From Caulobacteraceae bacterium (GTDB lineage: Bacteria > Pseudomonadota > Alphaproteobacteria > Caulobacterales > Caulobacteraceae), in assembly GCA_027489335.1 (NCBI GenBank), contig JAIXZX010000014.1, forward strand, positions 309,753 through 373,752: a stretch of DNA of 64,000 nt. Reading direction: 5' to 3'. Of the stretch, positions 56,742-64,000 are shown piece after piece (position 1 is the first letter of the stretch; each line of letters opens with the position of its first letter). The notes under the pieces were generated by a model, which saw nothing but the letters and a program-made list of their open reading frames with translations, was not told where the DNA came from and searched no databases. The position numbers and the translations under genes were made by a program.

Positions 56742-57545
56742 TCACCGCCCCCCAAACACCGCATCCAAATCCGGCACCTGCCCCCACCCGGCGAACGACC
56801 CAAACGTCCCCGTCTCCAGATAGCCCGGCAGGGCCTCCACCAGCGCCCCGTAGGCGGCGCGGAAGGGGGCGGTGGCTGAAGAGAGGCGGCGCACGCCTAA
56901 GGACGCGAGGCGCTGTGCCGCCGGCGTGGTCGGGCGCAGCATGATGTTGAGGGGGGCCTTGATCCCATCGGCCAGGGCGCCGATCACCGCCTCGTCGGCC
57001 GGGCCGGGCGTGAAGATCCCGCTGGCGCCGGCGTCGAGATAGAGGGCCGCGCGGCGCAGGGTTTCAGGTAACGCCGCCTCGCCCTGGGCCAGGTCGCGCA
57101 GATAGATGTCGGTGCGCGCATTGATGTAGAGGGCCACGCCCTCGGCCTCGGCGGCTTGCCGGGCCGCGGCGATCTTGCGGGCGTGCAGCTCGGGGTCGCG
57201 CAGGCCGTCCTCCAGATTGATCCCCACGGCGCCGGCGCCCACCACCTGGCGGATGGTCTCGGAGAGGGTTGCGAGGTCGTCGGTGTAGCCGCCCTCGATA
57301 TCGGCGGTGACGGGGAGGTTGGTGACGCGGACCACATCGGCGATCACCGCGATCAGGCGGCTGACCGGCAGGGCGTCGCCGTCGGGAAACCCTTGAGCCC
57401 AGGCCACGGCGGCCGAGGAGGTGGCCACGGCCTTGGCCCCGGCGGCCGCCATCAGGGCCGCGCTGGCGGCGTCCCAGGCATTGGGCAGGATCAGGACCTC
57501 AGGGCCTGCGTGCAGGGCGTGGAAGGTGGCGGCGGGGTCGGTCAT
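56742..57545 (-). CDS. isocitrate lyase / PEP mutase family protein
   Basis: A 267-residue TIM-barrel protein of the PEP mutase/isocitrate lyase superfamily. Motifs: LPNAWDAASAALMAAAG, TADIEGGYTDD (metal-binding acids), GINLEDGLRDP and NARTDIYLRDL. The catalytic Cys of true isocitrate and methylisocitrate lyases (KKCGH) is absent, so the activity is probably a different C-C or C-P lyase or hydrolase. ATG 57545 gives the family N-terminus. Upstream in-frame sequence is repeat-derived. Confidence 0.88.
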   Translation of the reverse strand: MTDPAATFHALHAGPEVLILPNAWDAASAALMAAAGAKAVATSSAAVAWAQGFPDGDALPVSRLIAVIADVVRVTNLPVTADIEGGYTDDLATLSETIRQVVGAGAVGINLEDGLRDPELHARKIAAARQAAEAEGVALYINARTDIYLRDLAQGEAALPETLRRAALYLDAGASGIFTPGPADEAVIGALADGIKAPLNIMLRPTTPAAQRLASLGVRRLSSATAPFRAAYGALVEALPGYLETGTFGSFAGWGQVPDLDAVFGGR

Positions 57546-57631
57546 GGGGCGGGCTCCGTGCGGCGTTGCGGGCATCTGAGCATGGGACGGGCGCTGCGTC
57601 CGGCGGAGTTCGGACGTGGACAGGCGCCGTG

Positions 57632-57741
57632 CGTGCTTCGAGGCTCGCTGGCGCTCGCACCTCAGCATGAGGAGGGTGGTGGTGGGCCGGGCGTCTCAGT
57701 CGCCCTCATCCTGAGGCGTCGCGAAGCGGCCTCGAAGGACG
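57632..57741. repeat. intergenic palindromic repeat, family A, copy 3
   Basis: Outer arms CGTGCTTCGAGG (57632-57643) and CCTCGAAGGACG (57730-57741), inner arms CCTCAGCATGAGG (57660-57672) and CCTCATCCTGAGG (57704-57716), each pairing with one mismatch. It is part of a 336-bp gene-free stretch (57546-57881) that holds no other feature except the repeat that follows. Confidence 0.88.
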
Positions 57742-57765
57742 AGAGCGGCCGCAGGGCCATCCCTC

Positions 57766-57862
57766 CCGCCGTCATCCTGGGCCTTGTGCCCAGGATCCCT
57801 CTCGACGCTTGCGCTTAGCCCTGACGAGGGATGCTCGGCAAAGGGCCGAGCATGACGGGGGT
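57766..57862. repeat. intergenic palindromic repeat, type D
   Basis: Two hairpins: CATCCTGGGCCTTGTGCCCAGGATC and, about 50 bases on, ATGCTCGGCAAAGGGCCGAGCAT, enclosed by CCGTCA and TGACGG. The CCGTCA/TGACGG ends and the two-hairpin layout resemble family B, so it may be a variant. One copy was seen. Confidence 0.7.
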
Positions 57863-57881
57863 GGGGGAGGGGCGCCGCCGC

Positions 57882-58574
57882 TCAGCCCCGTAGCCAGGCG
57901 AAGGTGCGGGTGAGGAAGGCCTGGCCGTCTTCCATCACCGGCGGGGCGTGGGCCATCAGGACGCGCCTCGCCGGCCAGGCGGTGATGCGGGCCAGCGCCG
58001 CGCGGGCCGCCCTGCGGTCGGTGAAGGCCAGACGGAATTTGCGCGGGGTCTGGGGCGCGGGGCCGCTCATCAGGTCGAGGCGGGCGACCAGCGCGCGCCA
58101 GCCCGACAGGGTGGCGGGGTCGATCTGCTGGATCAGGTCGGCGAAGAGGACGGTGCGGCTGGCCCGGTGAAAGACCACCACCTCGACGGCGATCTTGTTG
58201 CCGGCGAAATGGACCTGATCCATCTCGCCCGCCCAGGGGTGGCCCATCGCCCCGTCCTCCAGGTCTGCGTCAAAGGCGAGGTCGGGGCGACGCTGGCGCA
58301 GGCCCGGCGGGGCGTAGAGGCGGGCGTCGGGATAGGCGGCCTGCCACTGCGCGAGGAAGAGGTGGTGCATGGCCGTCGGCGAGACCAGGTGGCGCACGGG
58401 CCCCAGCGCGTCCACGGCGGCGCGCAGCTCTGCGGTCAGCTGCGTGGGCGACCAGATGAAGAGGCCGCCGTCCTTGAGGCGCATGACCGCCATGCGGGTG
58501 GGATAGCCAAACCCCAGGACACGCACCTGCGGCCCCGCCGCCGTCCAGAGGTTCTCGTCGAGGGGCTGCAGCAT
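57882..58574 (-). CDS. DUF4336 (metallo-beta-lactamase-like) protein
   Basis: A 230-residue soluble protein of the DUF4336 family. It begins LQPLDENLWTAAGPQVRVLG, followed by MAVMRLKDGGLFIWSPTQLT and HLVSPTAMHHLFLAQWQAAYPDA, where His residues replace the standard HxHxDH of metallo-beta-lactamases. The function is unknown. ATG 58574 is preferred because family similarity begins there. Upstream the frame crosses repeat sequence. Confidence 0.82.
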   Translation of the reverse strand: MLQPLDENLWTAAGPQVRVLGFGYPTRMAVMRLKDGGLFIWSPTQLTAELRAAVDALGPVRHLVSPTAMHHLFLAQWQAAYPDARLYAPPGLRQRRPDLAFDADLEDGAMGHPWAGEMDQVHFAGNKIAVEVVVFHRASRTVLFADLIQQIDPATLSGWRALVARLDLMSGPAPQTPRKFRLAFTDRRAARAALARITAWPARRVLMAHAPPVMEDGQAFLTRTFAWLRG

Positions 58575-58623
58575 GAGGGGCAGGATGCATGGGTCTCTGG
58601 TCACCGCAAGAGACCTCCCCCCA

Positions 58624-58714
58624 CCCGTCTTGGTCGGACTTGATCCGACCATCCATGAACACAGGGGCCGGCAGCGGTGTGCATGGACCCCCGGGTCAAG
58701 CCCGGGGGTGACGG
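58624..58714. repeat. intergenic palindromic repeat, family B, copy 3
   Basis: Two adjoining hairpins, TGGTCGGACTTGATCCGACC and CCCCCGGGTCAAGCCCGGGG, in the order and spacing of copies at 998 and 37041. It lies between divergent genes. Confidence 0.85.
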
Positions 58715-58931
58715 GCGTGGGGGAGGGGGTCGGGCCTCTGCCCCATCGCCTTCGTGTCCTTTGCGCCCCTTCGCGATCTTCGTGTCCCCTCTTACGGATC
58801 GTCACCGAACCTTCACCGCGACAGATCGCCCGGCCATTAGCCCCCGGCCCCGTCCCGTGATATGGCCCCATCCCCGCGGGTCGGGCGTTTTGGTTCTGTG
58901 AATTGCCGCTGGCGGCAGGGAAGGGCGCGAG
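58715..58931. other. gene-free stretch upstream of the carboxynorspermidine genes
   Basis: After the repeat, I see no coding sequence. CTTCGTGTCC occurs twice (in TTCGTGTCCTTTGCG and TTCGTGTCCCCTC), suggesting a degenerate direct repeat. GCCGCTGGCGGC just before the next gene is a small hairpin. AAGGG gives the SD for the ATG at 58932. Confidence 0.5.
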
Positions 58932-60137
58932 ATGAGCAGAGTTCTGGTGATCGGGGCAGGCGGCGTGGGATCGGTGGCGGTCCACAAGATGGCCATGTCC
59001 CCTGAGATCTTCAGCCACATTACGCTCGCCAGCCGCACGCGCTCCAAGTGCGACGCCATTGCGGAGTCGGTGAAGGCGCGCACCGGCGTGGTGGTGGAGA
59101 CCGCCGCCCTGGACGCCGACGACATCGCCGCGACCACGGCCCTGATCCAGTCGGTGAAGCCGGCCCTCGTGGTGAATCTCGCCCTGCCCTATCAGGACCT
59201 GGCGATCATGGAGGCCTGTCTGGCGGCGGGCGTGAACTATCTCGACACCGCCAATTACGAGCCCCGGGACCAGGCCAAGTTCGAATACAGCTGGCAGTGG
59301 GCCTATCAGGACCGCTTCAAGGACGCCGGTCTGATGGCGCTGTTGGGCTGCGGCTTCGACCCCGGCGTGACCTCGGTGTTCACCACCTACACCGCCAAGC
59401 ACCTGCTGGATTCCATCGAGACCCTGGACATCCTCGACTGCAATGGCGGCGACCACGGCCACCCCTTCGCCACCAACTTCAACCCCGAGATCAATCTGCG
59501 CGAAGTGACCGCGCCGTCGCGGCATTGGGAGAACGGCCAGTGGGTCGAGGGGCCGGCTCTGGCGAAAAAGCAGGTGTTCGACTTCGACCAGGTCGGCGAG
59601 AAGAACATGTACCTCATGTACCATGAGGAGCTGGAGTCGCTGGCCAAATTCTACCCTGAAATTAAGCGCATCCGGTTCTGGATGACCTTCGGCGACGCCT
59701 ATCTCAAGCACCTCGACGTGCTGGGCAATGTGGGCATGCTGCGGATCGATCCGGTGATGTTCGAGGGCCGGGAGATCATCCCGCTGCAGTTCCTCAAGGC
59801 GCTCCTGCCCGAGCCGGCCTCCCTTGGCCCCCGCACCAAGGGCAAGACAAATATCGGCACCATCGCCACCGGTCTGAAGGATGGCGCTCAGAAGACCATC
59901 TACATCAACAATGTCTGCGACCACGAAGAGGCCTATGCCGAGACCGGCAGCCAGGCGGTCAGCTACACCACCGGCGTCCCGGCCATGATCGGGGCGGCCC
60001 TGATGGTGCAGGGCGTCTATTCAGGGGCCGGCGTCTTCAACCTGGAGCAGATGGACCCCGATCCGTTCATGGACATGCTGAATGTCCACGGCCTGCCCTG
60101 GAAGATGCGGGAGCTGGCCGCTCCCCTGGACTTCTAG
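58932..60137 (+). CDS. carboxynorspermidine dehydrogenase (saccharopine dehydrogenase-like)
   Basis: A 401-residue NADPH-dependent enzyme of the LYS1/saccharopine dehydrogenase family. The Rossmann motif VIGAGGVGSVAVHKMA lies at the N-terminus, and ANYEPRDQAKFEYSW and GFDPGVTSVFTTYTAK are typical of carboxynorspermidine synthases. It condenses aspartate semialdehyde with a diamine (diaminopropane or putrescine) to carboxy(nor)spermidine. The next gene is the matching decarboxylase six bases away, which supports this over a lysine role. Confidence 0.93.
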   Translation: MSRVLVIGAGGVGSVAVHKMAMSPEIFSHITLASRTRSKCDAIAESVKARTGVVVETAALDADDIAATTALIQSVKPALVVNLALPYQDLAIMEACLAAGVNYLDTANYEPRDQAKFEYSWQWAYQDRFKDAGLMALLGCGFDPGVTSVFTTYTAKHLLDSIETLDILDCNGGDHGHPFATNFNPEINLREVTAPSRHWENGQWVEGPALAKKQVFDFDQVGEKNMYLMYHEELESLAKFYPEIKRIRFWMTFGDAYLKHLDVLGNVGMLRIDPVMFEGREIIPLQFLKALLPEPASLGPRTKGKTNIGTIATGLKDGAQKTIYINNVCDHEEAYAETGSQAVSYTTGVPAMIGAALMVQGVYSGAGVFNLEQMDPDPFMDMLNVHGLPWKMRELAAPLDF

Positions 60138-60143
60138 AGCGCC

Positions 60144-61319
60144 ATGGAGACCAAGGCCGGCGGCGCCGGCGCATTCGCCCGTTTCGACCTGGCGCGGGTT
60201 CCGTCCCCCTGTTTCGTGGTAGATGAGGCCGCGATCGCGCGGAATCTCTCCGTCCTTGCCGATGTGGGCCATCGGGGCGGGGCCCAGGTGCTGCTGGCGC
60301 TGAAGGCCTTTTCCATGTGGTCGCTGGCCGGTCTGGTGGGCGAGCACCTGGACGGGGTCTGCGCCTCTGGCCTCTGGGAGGCGCGGCTGGCGCGAGAGTT
60401 TTATCGCGGCGAGCTGACCACCTATTCGCCGGCCTATAAGGCCGATGATCTGCCTGAGATTCTCGCGCTGTCGGACACGGTGATCTTCAATTCGCCCGAC
60501 CAGATCGCGCGGTTTCAGGGGCTGATCGATGCGGCGCGGGCGGCTGGCGAGACCTTCCAGATCGGCCTGCGCCTGAACCCCGAGCACAGCGAGGCCGAGG
60601 TCGCCAAGTACGACCCCTGCCAGATCGGCTCGCGCCTGGGCTTCCCGGTCTCGCAGCTGACACCGGAAAGCCTGGCCGGCGTGGACGGCCTGCACATCCA
60701 TGCGCTCTGCGAACAGGGCTTCGAACCCCTGAGCCGCATCTGGGCCTCCCTGGAGCCGAAGCTCGCCAGCGTGCTGGGCGCCCAGATCAAGTGGGTGAAC
60801 TTGGGCGGCGGCCACCACATTACCCGCGCCGATTATGACCGCGAGGCCCTGGTCGCCTTCCTGCGAGACGTGAAGGCCCGGCACGGGATCGCGTTGTTCC
60901 TCGAGCCCGGCGAGGCCATTGCGCTCGACGCCGGCGTCCTGGTGGGCGAGGTGCTGGATGTCTTCGACAACGGCATGGCCATCGGCATCACCGACATCTC
61001 GGCCACCTGCCACATGCCTGACGTGATCGAGGCCCCCTATCGCCCGGCCCTGCTGAACGAGGCCGAGGGTGGGGTGGCCCTGCGCCTGGGCGGGCCGTCC
61101 TGCCTGGCTGGCGACATCATCGGCGACTACCGGTTTGAGACGCGGCCCAGCCCTGGGACCCGCATCGCCTTCCTCGACCAGGCGCACTATTCGATGGTCA
61201 AGACCAACACCTTCAACGGCGTGCCCCTGCCGGCCATCGCGCTGTGGAACAGTGAGACCGACGCGCTGCGGATGGTCCGCGAGTTCGACTACACCGAGTT
61301 CCGCGACCGCCTGTCCTAA
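60144..61319 (+). CDS. nspC: carboxynorspermidine decarboxylase
   Basis: A 391-residue PLP enzyme of the alanine-racemase fold that removes CO2 from carboxy(nor)spermidine to give norspermidine or spermidine. It shows SPCFVVDEAAIARNL, LALKAFSMW (PLP Lys), GLRLNPEHSEAEVAKYDPC and LNLGGGHHITRADYD-type sequence (here WVNLGGGHHITRADYD). The pair gives the cell polyamine synthesis independent of decarboxylated SAM. The stop overlaps that of the convergent serine hydrolase. Confidence 0.95.
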   Translation: METKAGGAGAFARFDLARVPSPCFVVDEAAIARNLSVLADVGHRGGAQVLLALKAFSMWSLAGLVGEHLDGVCASGLWEARLAREFYRGELTTYSPAYKADDLPEILALSDTVIFNSPDQIARFQGLIDAARAAGETFQIGLRLNPEHSEAEVAKYDPCQIGSRLGFPVSQLTPESLAGVDGLHIHALCEQGFEPLSRIWASLEPKLASVLGAQIKWVNLGGGHHITRADYDREALVAFLRDVKARHGIALFLEPGEAIALDAGVLVGEVLDVFDNGMAIGITDISATCHMPDVIEAPYRPALLNEAEGGVALRLGGPSCLAGDIIGDYRFETRPSPGTRIAFLDQAHYSMVKTNTFNGVPLPAIALWNSETDALRMVREFDYTEFRDRLS

Positions 61320-62455
61320 AGCGCCCCGTAGGCCGCCTCGATCAGCCGCTTAGGCCGCGGGTCGCCCAGCAGGTGGGCCGACTGCTTGTTCATGACGTAG
61401 GCCCCGGCCAGCCCGGTCTCGGGATCTGCAAACGCGCAGGACCCGCCCCAGCCGGAATGGCCAAAGGTCTCTTCCCCCGGCCCCCAGGGCTTCAGCGGCC
61501 CATTGCGCATGACGCCGGCGCCCCAGCTCATCTCGAACGGCAGCACGAGGTCCTGGCCTGCGATCCGCTCGCGAGCCATCTCGGCGATCAGGGCCGGCGA
61601 GAGGATCATCTCCCCGTCCAGCCAGCCGCCTTGGGCGAGCGCGCCCATCAGCCGGGCGAGCGCCGGGGCCGTCGCGTGGCCATTGGCCGAGGGGATCTCG
61701 GCGCGGCGCCATTCGGCCTGACCCCGGCCGCCCGGCGAGGACCAGGGCTCCAGGAAGGCGGCGCGGGTGGGGACATTGATCTCGCCGAAGTCGGGAAAGG
61801 CCGGCGGCCGCTGCAGCTCAGCGCAGCGACCGTGTTCTGAGTCCGGCAGGCCGATCCACAGATCCAGGTCGAAGGGGCCGGCGAGGTCCTCGCGCAGGGC
61901 CGTGCCCAGGGTGCGTCCGTCGACTCGGCGGAAGATTTCGCCCGCCAGATAGCCATAGGTCACCGGGTGATAGCCGCTGGCGGTCCCCGGCGGCCAGAGC
62001 GGCGCCATGGCCGCGAGCTTTTCGCAAGTGGCGTCCCAGTCGAACCACAGGGACGGCTCCACCGCCTCGACAAAGCCCGACAGGCCGGCCTGATGGGACA
62101 GGGCCTGCTCGACGGTGATCTCGCCCTTGCCGCCTTGCGCGAACGCGGGCCAGACCTCGGCGACCGGCTGGTCATAGGCTAGCCGGCCTTGGTCGATAAG
62201 GCGGGCGACCATCAGGGCGGCCACGGCCTTGGTGGTGGAAAACAGCGGGGTCAGGGTGTCGGCGCAGAACGGCTGGGTGCGCGCCCTATCGGCGTGACCG
62301 GCCCACAGATCGACGATCAGCTCGCCATTGCGGACCAGGGAGACCCGCGCGCCGAGCTCCCGGCCCTGCGCAAAATTGGCCTCGAAGGCGGCGGTGACGG
62401 CCTCGAAACCGGGGGCGGCGTGGCCGTGGATCTCGGGATCAGGGGCGGCGGTCAG
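61316..62455 (-). CDS. beta-lactamase-fold serine hydrolase (EstB/class C-like), apparent CTG start
   Basis: A roughly 379-residue serine hydrolase. The SxxK motif is STTKAVAALM, the YxN-type Tyr lies in SGYHPVTYGYLAGEIFRR, and HSGWGG near the C-terminus matches the third motif. There is no signal peptide, so it is more likely an esterase than a secreted beta-lactamase. The family N-terminus (IHGHAAPGFEAV) starts about eight residues after the pdxY stop. The only nearby initiator is CTG at 62455, overlapping the stop as CTGA, with GGAG eight nt upstream. An in-frame GTG at 62539 would overlap pdxY by 88 bases and lacks an SD. Confidence 0.88.
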   Translation of the reverse strand: MTAAPDPEIHGHAAPGFEAVTAAFEANFAQGRELGARVSLVRNGELIVDLWAGHADRARTQPFCADTLTPLFSTTKAVAALMVARLIDQGRLAYDQPVAEVWPAFAQGGKGEITVEQALSHQAGLSGFVEAVEPSLWFDWDATCEKLAAMAPLWPPGTASGYHPVTYGYLAGEIFRRVDGRTLGTALREDLAGPFDLDLWIGLPDSEHGRCAELQRPPAFPDFGEINVPTRAAFLEPWSSPGGRGQAEWRRAEIPSANGHATAPALARLMGALAQGGWLDGEMILSPALIAEMARERIAGQDLVLPFEMSWGAGVMRNGPLKPWGPGEETFGHSGWGGSCAFADPETGLAGAYVMNKQSAHLLGDPRPKRLIEAAYGAL

Positions 62456-63297
62456 TTCAGACGCTCCATGCGGACATGTGGCGAGGTGGCCTTGAGGCGC
62501 TGGGCCATGGCCACCAGGGGAAGCTCCTTGGCCTTCCACATATGGGCCGCCGAAACGGTCTCGGCCACCCCGCCCACGGCCCGGGGCAGGGCGTAGGCCG
62601 GCGCCAGGCCGTCCAGCACGGCCGCGCCATAGAGGGCGGTGAGCAGGTCGCCGGTGCCCTTGGGCGCTTCGGGCGAGCGGGGATGGGCGGCCATCCAGGC
62701 CTCCTTGCGGTCGGCATAGATGACGGCGACCTCGTCACCCCGGGCCACCGAGGAGATGAGGGCCGGCTTGCCCAAAAGCCGCGCGCCTGCCAGGGCCTGG
62801 GCAGGATTGCGGGTCTCAGCCCCGGTCAGTCGCTGCAGCTCCCAGGTGTTGCAGGCCACCAGGTCTGCCCGGGGGACGAGATCAGCGGTGACGGCTTCGG
62901 CCACGTCGATGGGCACATAGAGGCCCTTGCCGGCGTCCCCGAGCGTCGGGTCGATGATCACGAAAGGCTTGCGTGCGTTCGCCTCGCGAGGGGCGGCGCG
63001 GATGGCGTCGATGGCCCGGGCGGCGGCCCGCACCTGGGGACTGCTGGCGAAATAGCCGGTGATCACCAGGTCGATCTGGGAAAAGTAGCCGTTGGCCTCG
63101 ATGCCATCGAGCATGCCGTCGATGGCCTCCACCGGCACGGCCGCCCCGCCAGGCGGCCCCCAGCCGGGATGGCGCCCATAGAGCACGGTTGGCACGACCA
63201 TGGCGTCCACCTTGAACGGGGCGAAGGCCAGGGCCTGGGCGGAGCCGCCGACACGGCTGGCGGCGACATGACTGGAGATGATGAGGGCTAGCGGCAT
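62452..63297 (-). CDS. pdxY: pyridoxal kinase
   Basis: A 281-residue ribokinase-family enzyme that phosphorylates pyridoxal to PLP. It has SSHVAASRVGGSAQALAF at the N-terminus, the VPTVLYGRHPGWGPPGG loop, DPTLGDAGKGLYVP and the anion hole GTGDLLTALYGAAVL. PLP serves several enzymes in the window (SerC, NspC). Its stop is overlapped by the start of the serine hydrolase. Confidence 0.94.
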   Translation of the reverse strand: MPLALIISSHVAASRVGGSAQALAFAPFKVDAMVVPTVLYGRHPGWGPPGGAAVPVEAIDGMLDGIEANGYFSQIDLVITGYFASSPQVRAAARAIDAIRAAPREANARKPFVIIDPTLGDAGKGLYVPIDVAEAVTADLVPRADLVACNTWELQRLTGAETRNPAQALAGARLLGKPALISSVARGDEVAVIYADRKEAWMAAHPRSPEAPKGTGDLLTALYGAAVLDGLAPAYALPRAVGGVAETVSAAHMWKAKELPLVAMAQRLKATSPHVRMERLN

Positions 63298-63355
63298 GAG
63301 GGCCGCATAGAGAGCCGCCGCGCCGGGACCCGCAAGGGGCGCCGACGCGGCGTTG

Positions 63356-63383
63356 CAAATAATTCTCCCGTCTGAGACGGGAG
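63356..63383 (-). terminator. terminator of ahcY
   Basis: CTCCCGTC and GACGGGAG pair around a 3-nt loop (63365-63383). On the minus strand AATTATTT follows, a weak T-rich tail. It lies 14 bases past the ahcY stop. Confidence 0.65.
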
Positions 63384-63397
63384 TGTCAGGTCAAGTT

Positions 63398-64000
63398 CTA
63401 GTAGCGGTAGTGATCGGGCTTGAACGGGCCAGCTTCCGGCACGCCGATATAGTCGGCCTGTTCCTTGCTCAGACGGGTCAGTTTGGCGCCGAGCTTTTCC
63501 AGGTGAAGGATGGCGACCTTCTCGTCCAGGTGCTTGGGCAGGGTGTAGACCTTGGTCTCGTAGCGCCCGCCGTTCTGCCACAGCTCGATCTGCGCCAGGG
63601 TCTGGTTGGTGAAGGAGGCGCTCATCACGAAGCTCGGATGGCCCGTGGCGTTGCCCAGGTTCACCAGGCGGCCTTCCGACAGGACGATGATCTTCTTGCC
63701 GTCGGGGAACTCCACGTGGTGGACCTGATCCTTGATCTTGTCCCACTTGAAGTTGCGCAGGCCAGCGATCTGAATCTCGGAGTCGAAGTGGCCGATGTTG
63801 CAGACGATGGCGTTGTTCTTCATCGCCCGCATGTGGTCGACGGTGAGCACGTCCTTGTTGCCGGTGGCGGTGACGAAGATGTCGGCCTTGTCGGCGACGT
63901 CTTCGACGGTGACGACCTCATAGCCTTCCATCGCCGCCTGCAGGGCGCAGATCGGATCGACCTCGGTGACCATGACCCGGGCGCCGCCGTTGCGCAGCGA
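63398..64000 (-). CDS. ahcY: S-adenosylhomocysteine hydrolase, C-terminal 200 residues (cut by window edge)
   Basis: The frame enters from the right edge. It carries [20 protein letters not shown] of the NAD-binding domain, [33 protein letters not shown], and the C-terminal tail ending [10 protein letters not shown], whose Lys and Tyr reach into the partner's NAD site in this tetrameric enzyme. It splits S-adenosylhomocysteine to adenosine and homocysteine. The start and any upstream riboswitch lie outside the window. Confidence 0.97.
   Translation of the reverse strand, partial: SLRNGGARVMVTEVDPICALQAAMEGYEVVTVEDVADKADIFVTATGNKDVLTVDHMRAMKNNAIVCNIGHFDSEIQIAGLRNFKWDKIKDQVHHVEFPDGKKIIVLSEGRLVNLGNATGHPSFVMSASFTNQTLAQIELWQNGGRYETKVYTLPKHLDEKVAILHLEKLGAKLTRLSKEQADYIGVPEAGPFKPDHYRY

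Overview
The window looks like chromosome of a high-GC alphaproteobacterium of the order Caulobacterales (Caulobacter/Phenylobacterium type). Evidence: nearly all genes are core housekeeping genes with strong GC bias; the DnaA protein has the Caulobacter-type sequence; GANTC sites (the CcrM methylation target) lie in front of dnaA; perfect or near-perfect CtrA boxes (TTAA-N7-TTAAC) occur in two intergenic regions; and the gene content (ubiE-ubiB, coaBC-dut, mutM, rpsT, dnaA, pnp-rpsO-truB-rbfA) is what is expected near the replication origin of this group. No origin, rRNA, insertion sequence, prophage or CRISPR array was found.

Layout. 1-5 kb: start of a PiT phosphate transporter (cut by the window edge), a small secreted protein, and the serine pathway serC-serA behind a probable serC-type RNA leader. 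4.1-7.7 kb: two unknown small genes, one behind a 15-bp perfect hairpin, a pair of CtrA boxes, and a hybrid histidine kinase. 7.7-12.8 kb: PhzF-like protein, thiD coupled to a nucleotidyltransferase, an SDR coupled to an unknown gene, folP. 12.8-19.4 kb: ftsH, rpsU (apparently with a CTG start codon), coq9, purE-purK, a GGDEF cyclase coupled to an rRNA pseudouridine synthase. 19.4-26.9 kb: esterase and otsB-otsA-ligD (trehalose plus DNA ligase D, probably one transcript), then zwf. 26.9-33.3 kb: coaBC-dut, a lipoprotein, ubiE-ubiB, mutM, a TraB/GumN protein. 33.3-37 kb: enoyl-CoA hydratase, SGNH hydrolase, rpsT, dnaA. 37-44.1 kb (mostly minus strand): DUF2087 protein, pnp, rpsO, truB, rbfA, dienelactone hydrolase, lipoprotein, DUF167 and YggT proteins. 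44.2-50.1 kb: tRNA-Ala(CGC), a 22-residue membrane microprotein, a small exported protein, a membrane chemoreceptor, a DUF389-OmpA fusion and an SLC13 permease. 50.3-54.9 kb: phosphatase, DUF1206 protein, polA. 55.0-56.7 kb: a lower-GC accessory patch with an unknown two-gene unit flanked by 9-bp direct repeats, and a RlaP-like nucleotidyltransferase. 56.7-64 kb: PEP mutase-like protein, DUF4336 protein, carboxynorspermidine dehydrogenase and decarboxylase, serine hydrolase (again best explained by a CTG start), pdxY and the C-terminal part of ahcY.

Intergenic regions carry at least two families of interrupted palindromes with three copies each (family A near 16.0, 50.2 and 57.7 kb; family B near 1.0, 37.1 and 58.7 kb), plus single members of two further types. 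The strongest candidates for something undescribed are the two SD-N8-CTG starts, the hairpin that hides the SD and start of the 155-residue membrane protein, the CtrA-box pair between an unknown gene and a hybrid kinase, and the low-GC two-gene unit at 55.05-55.74 kb.
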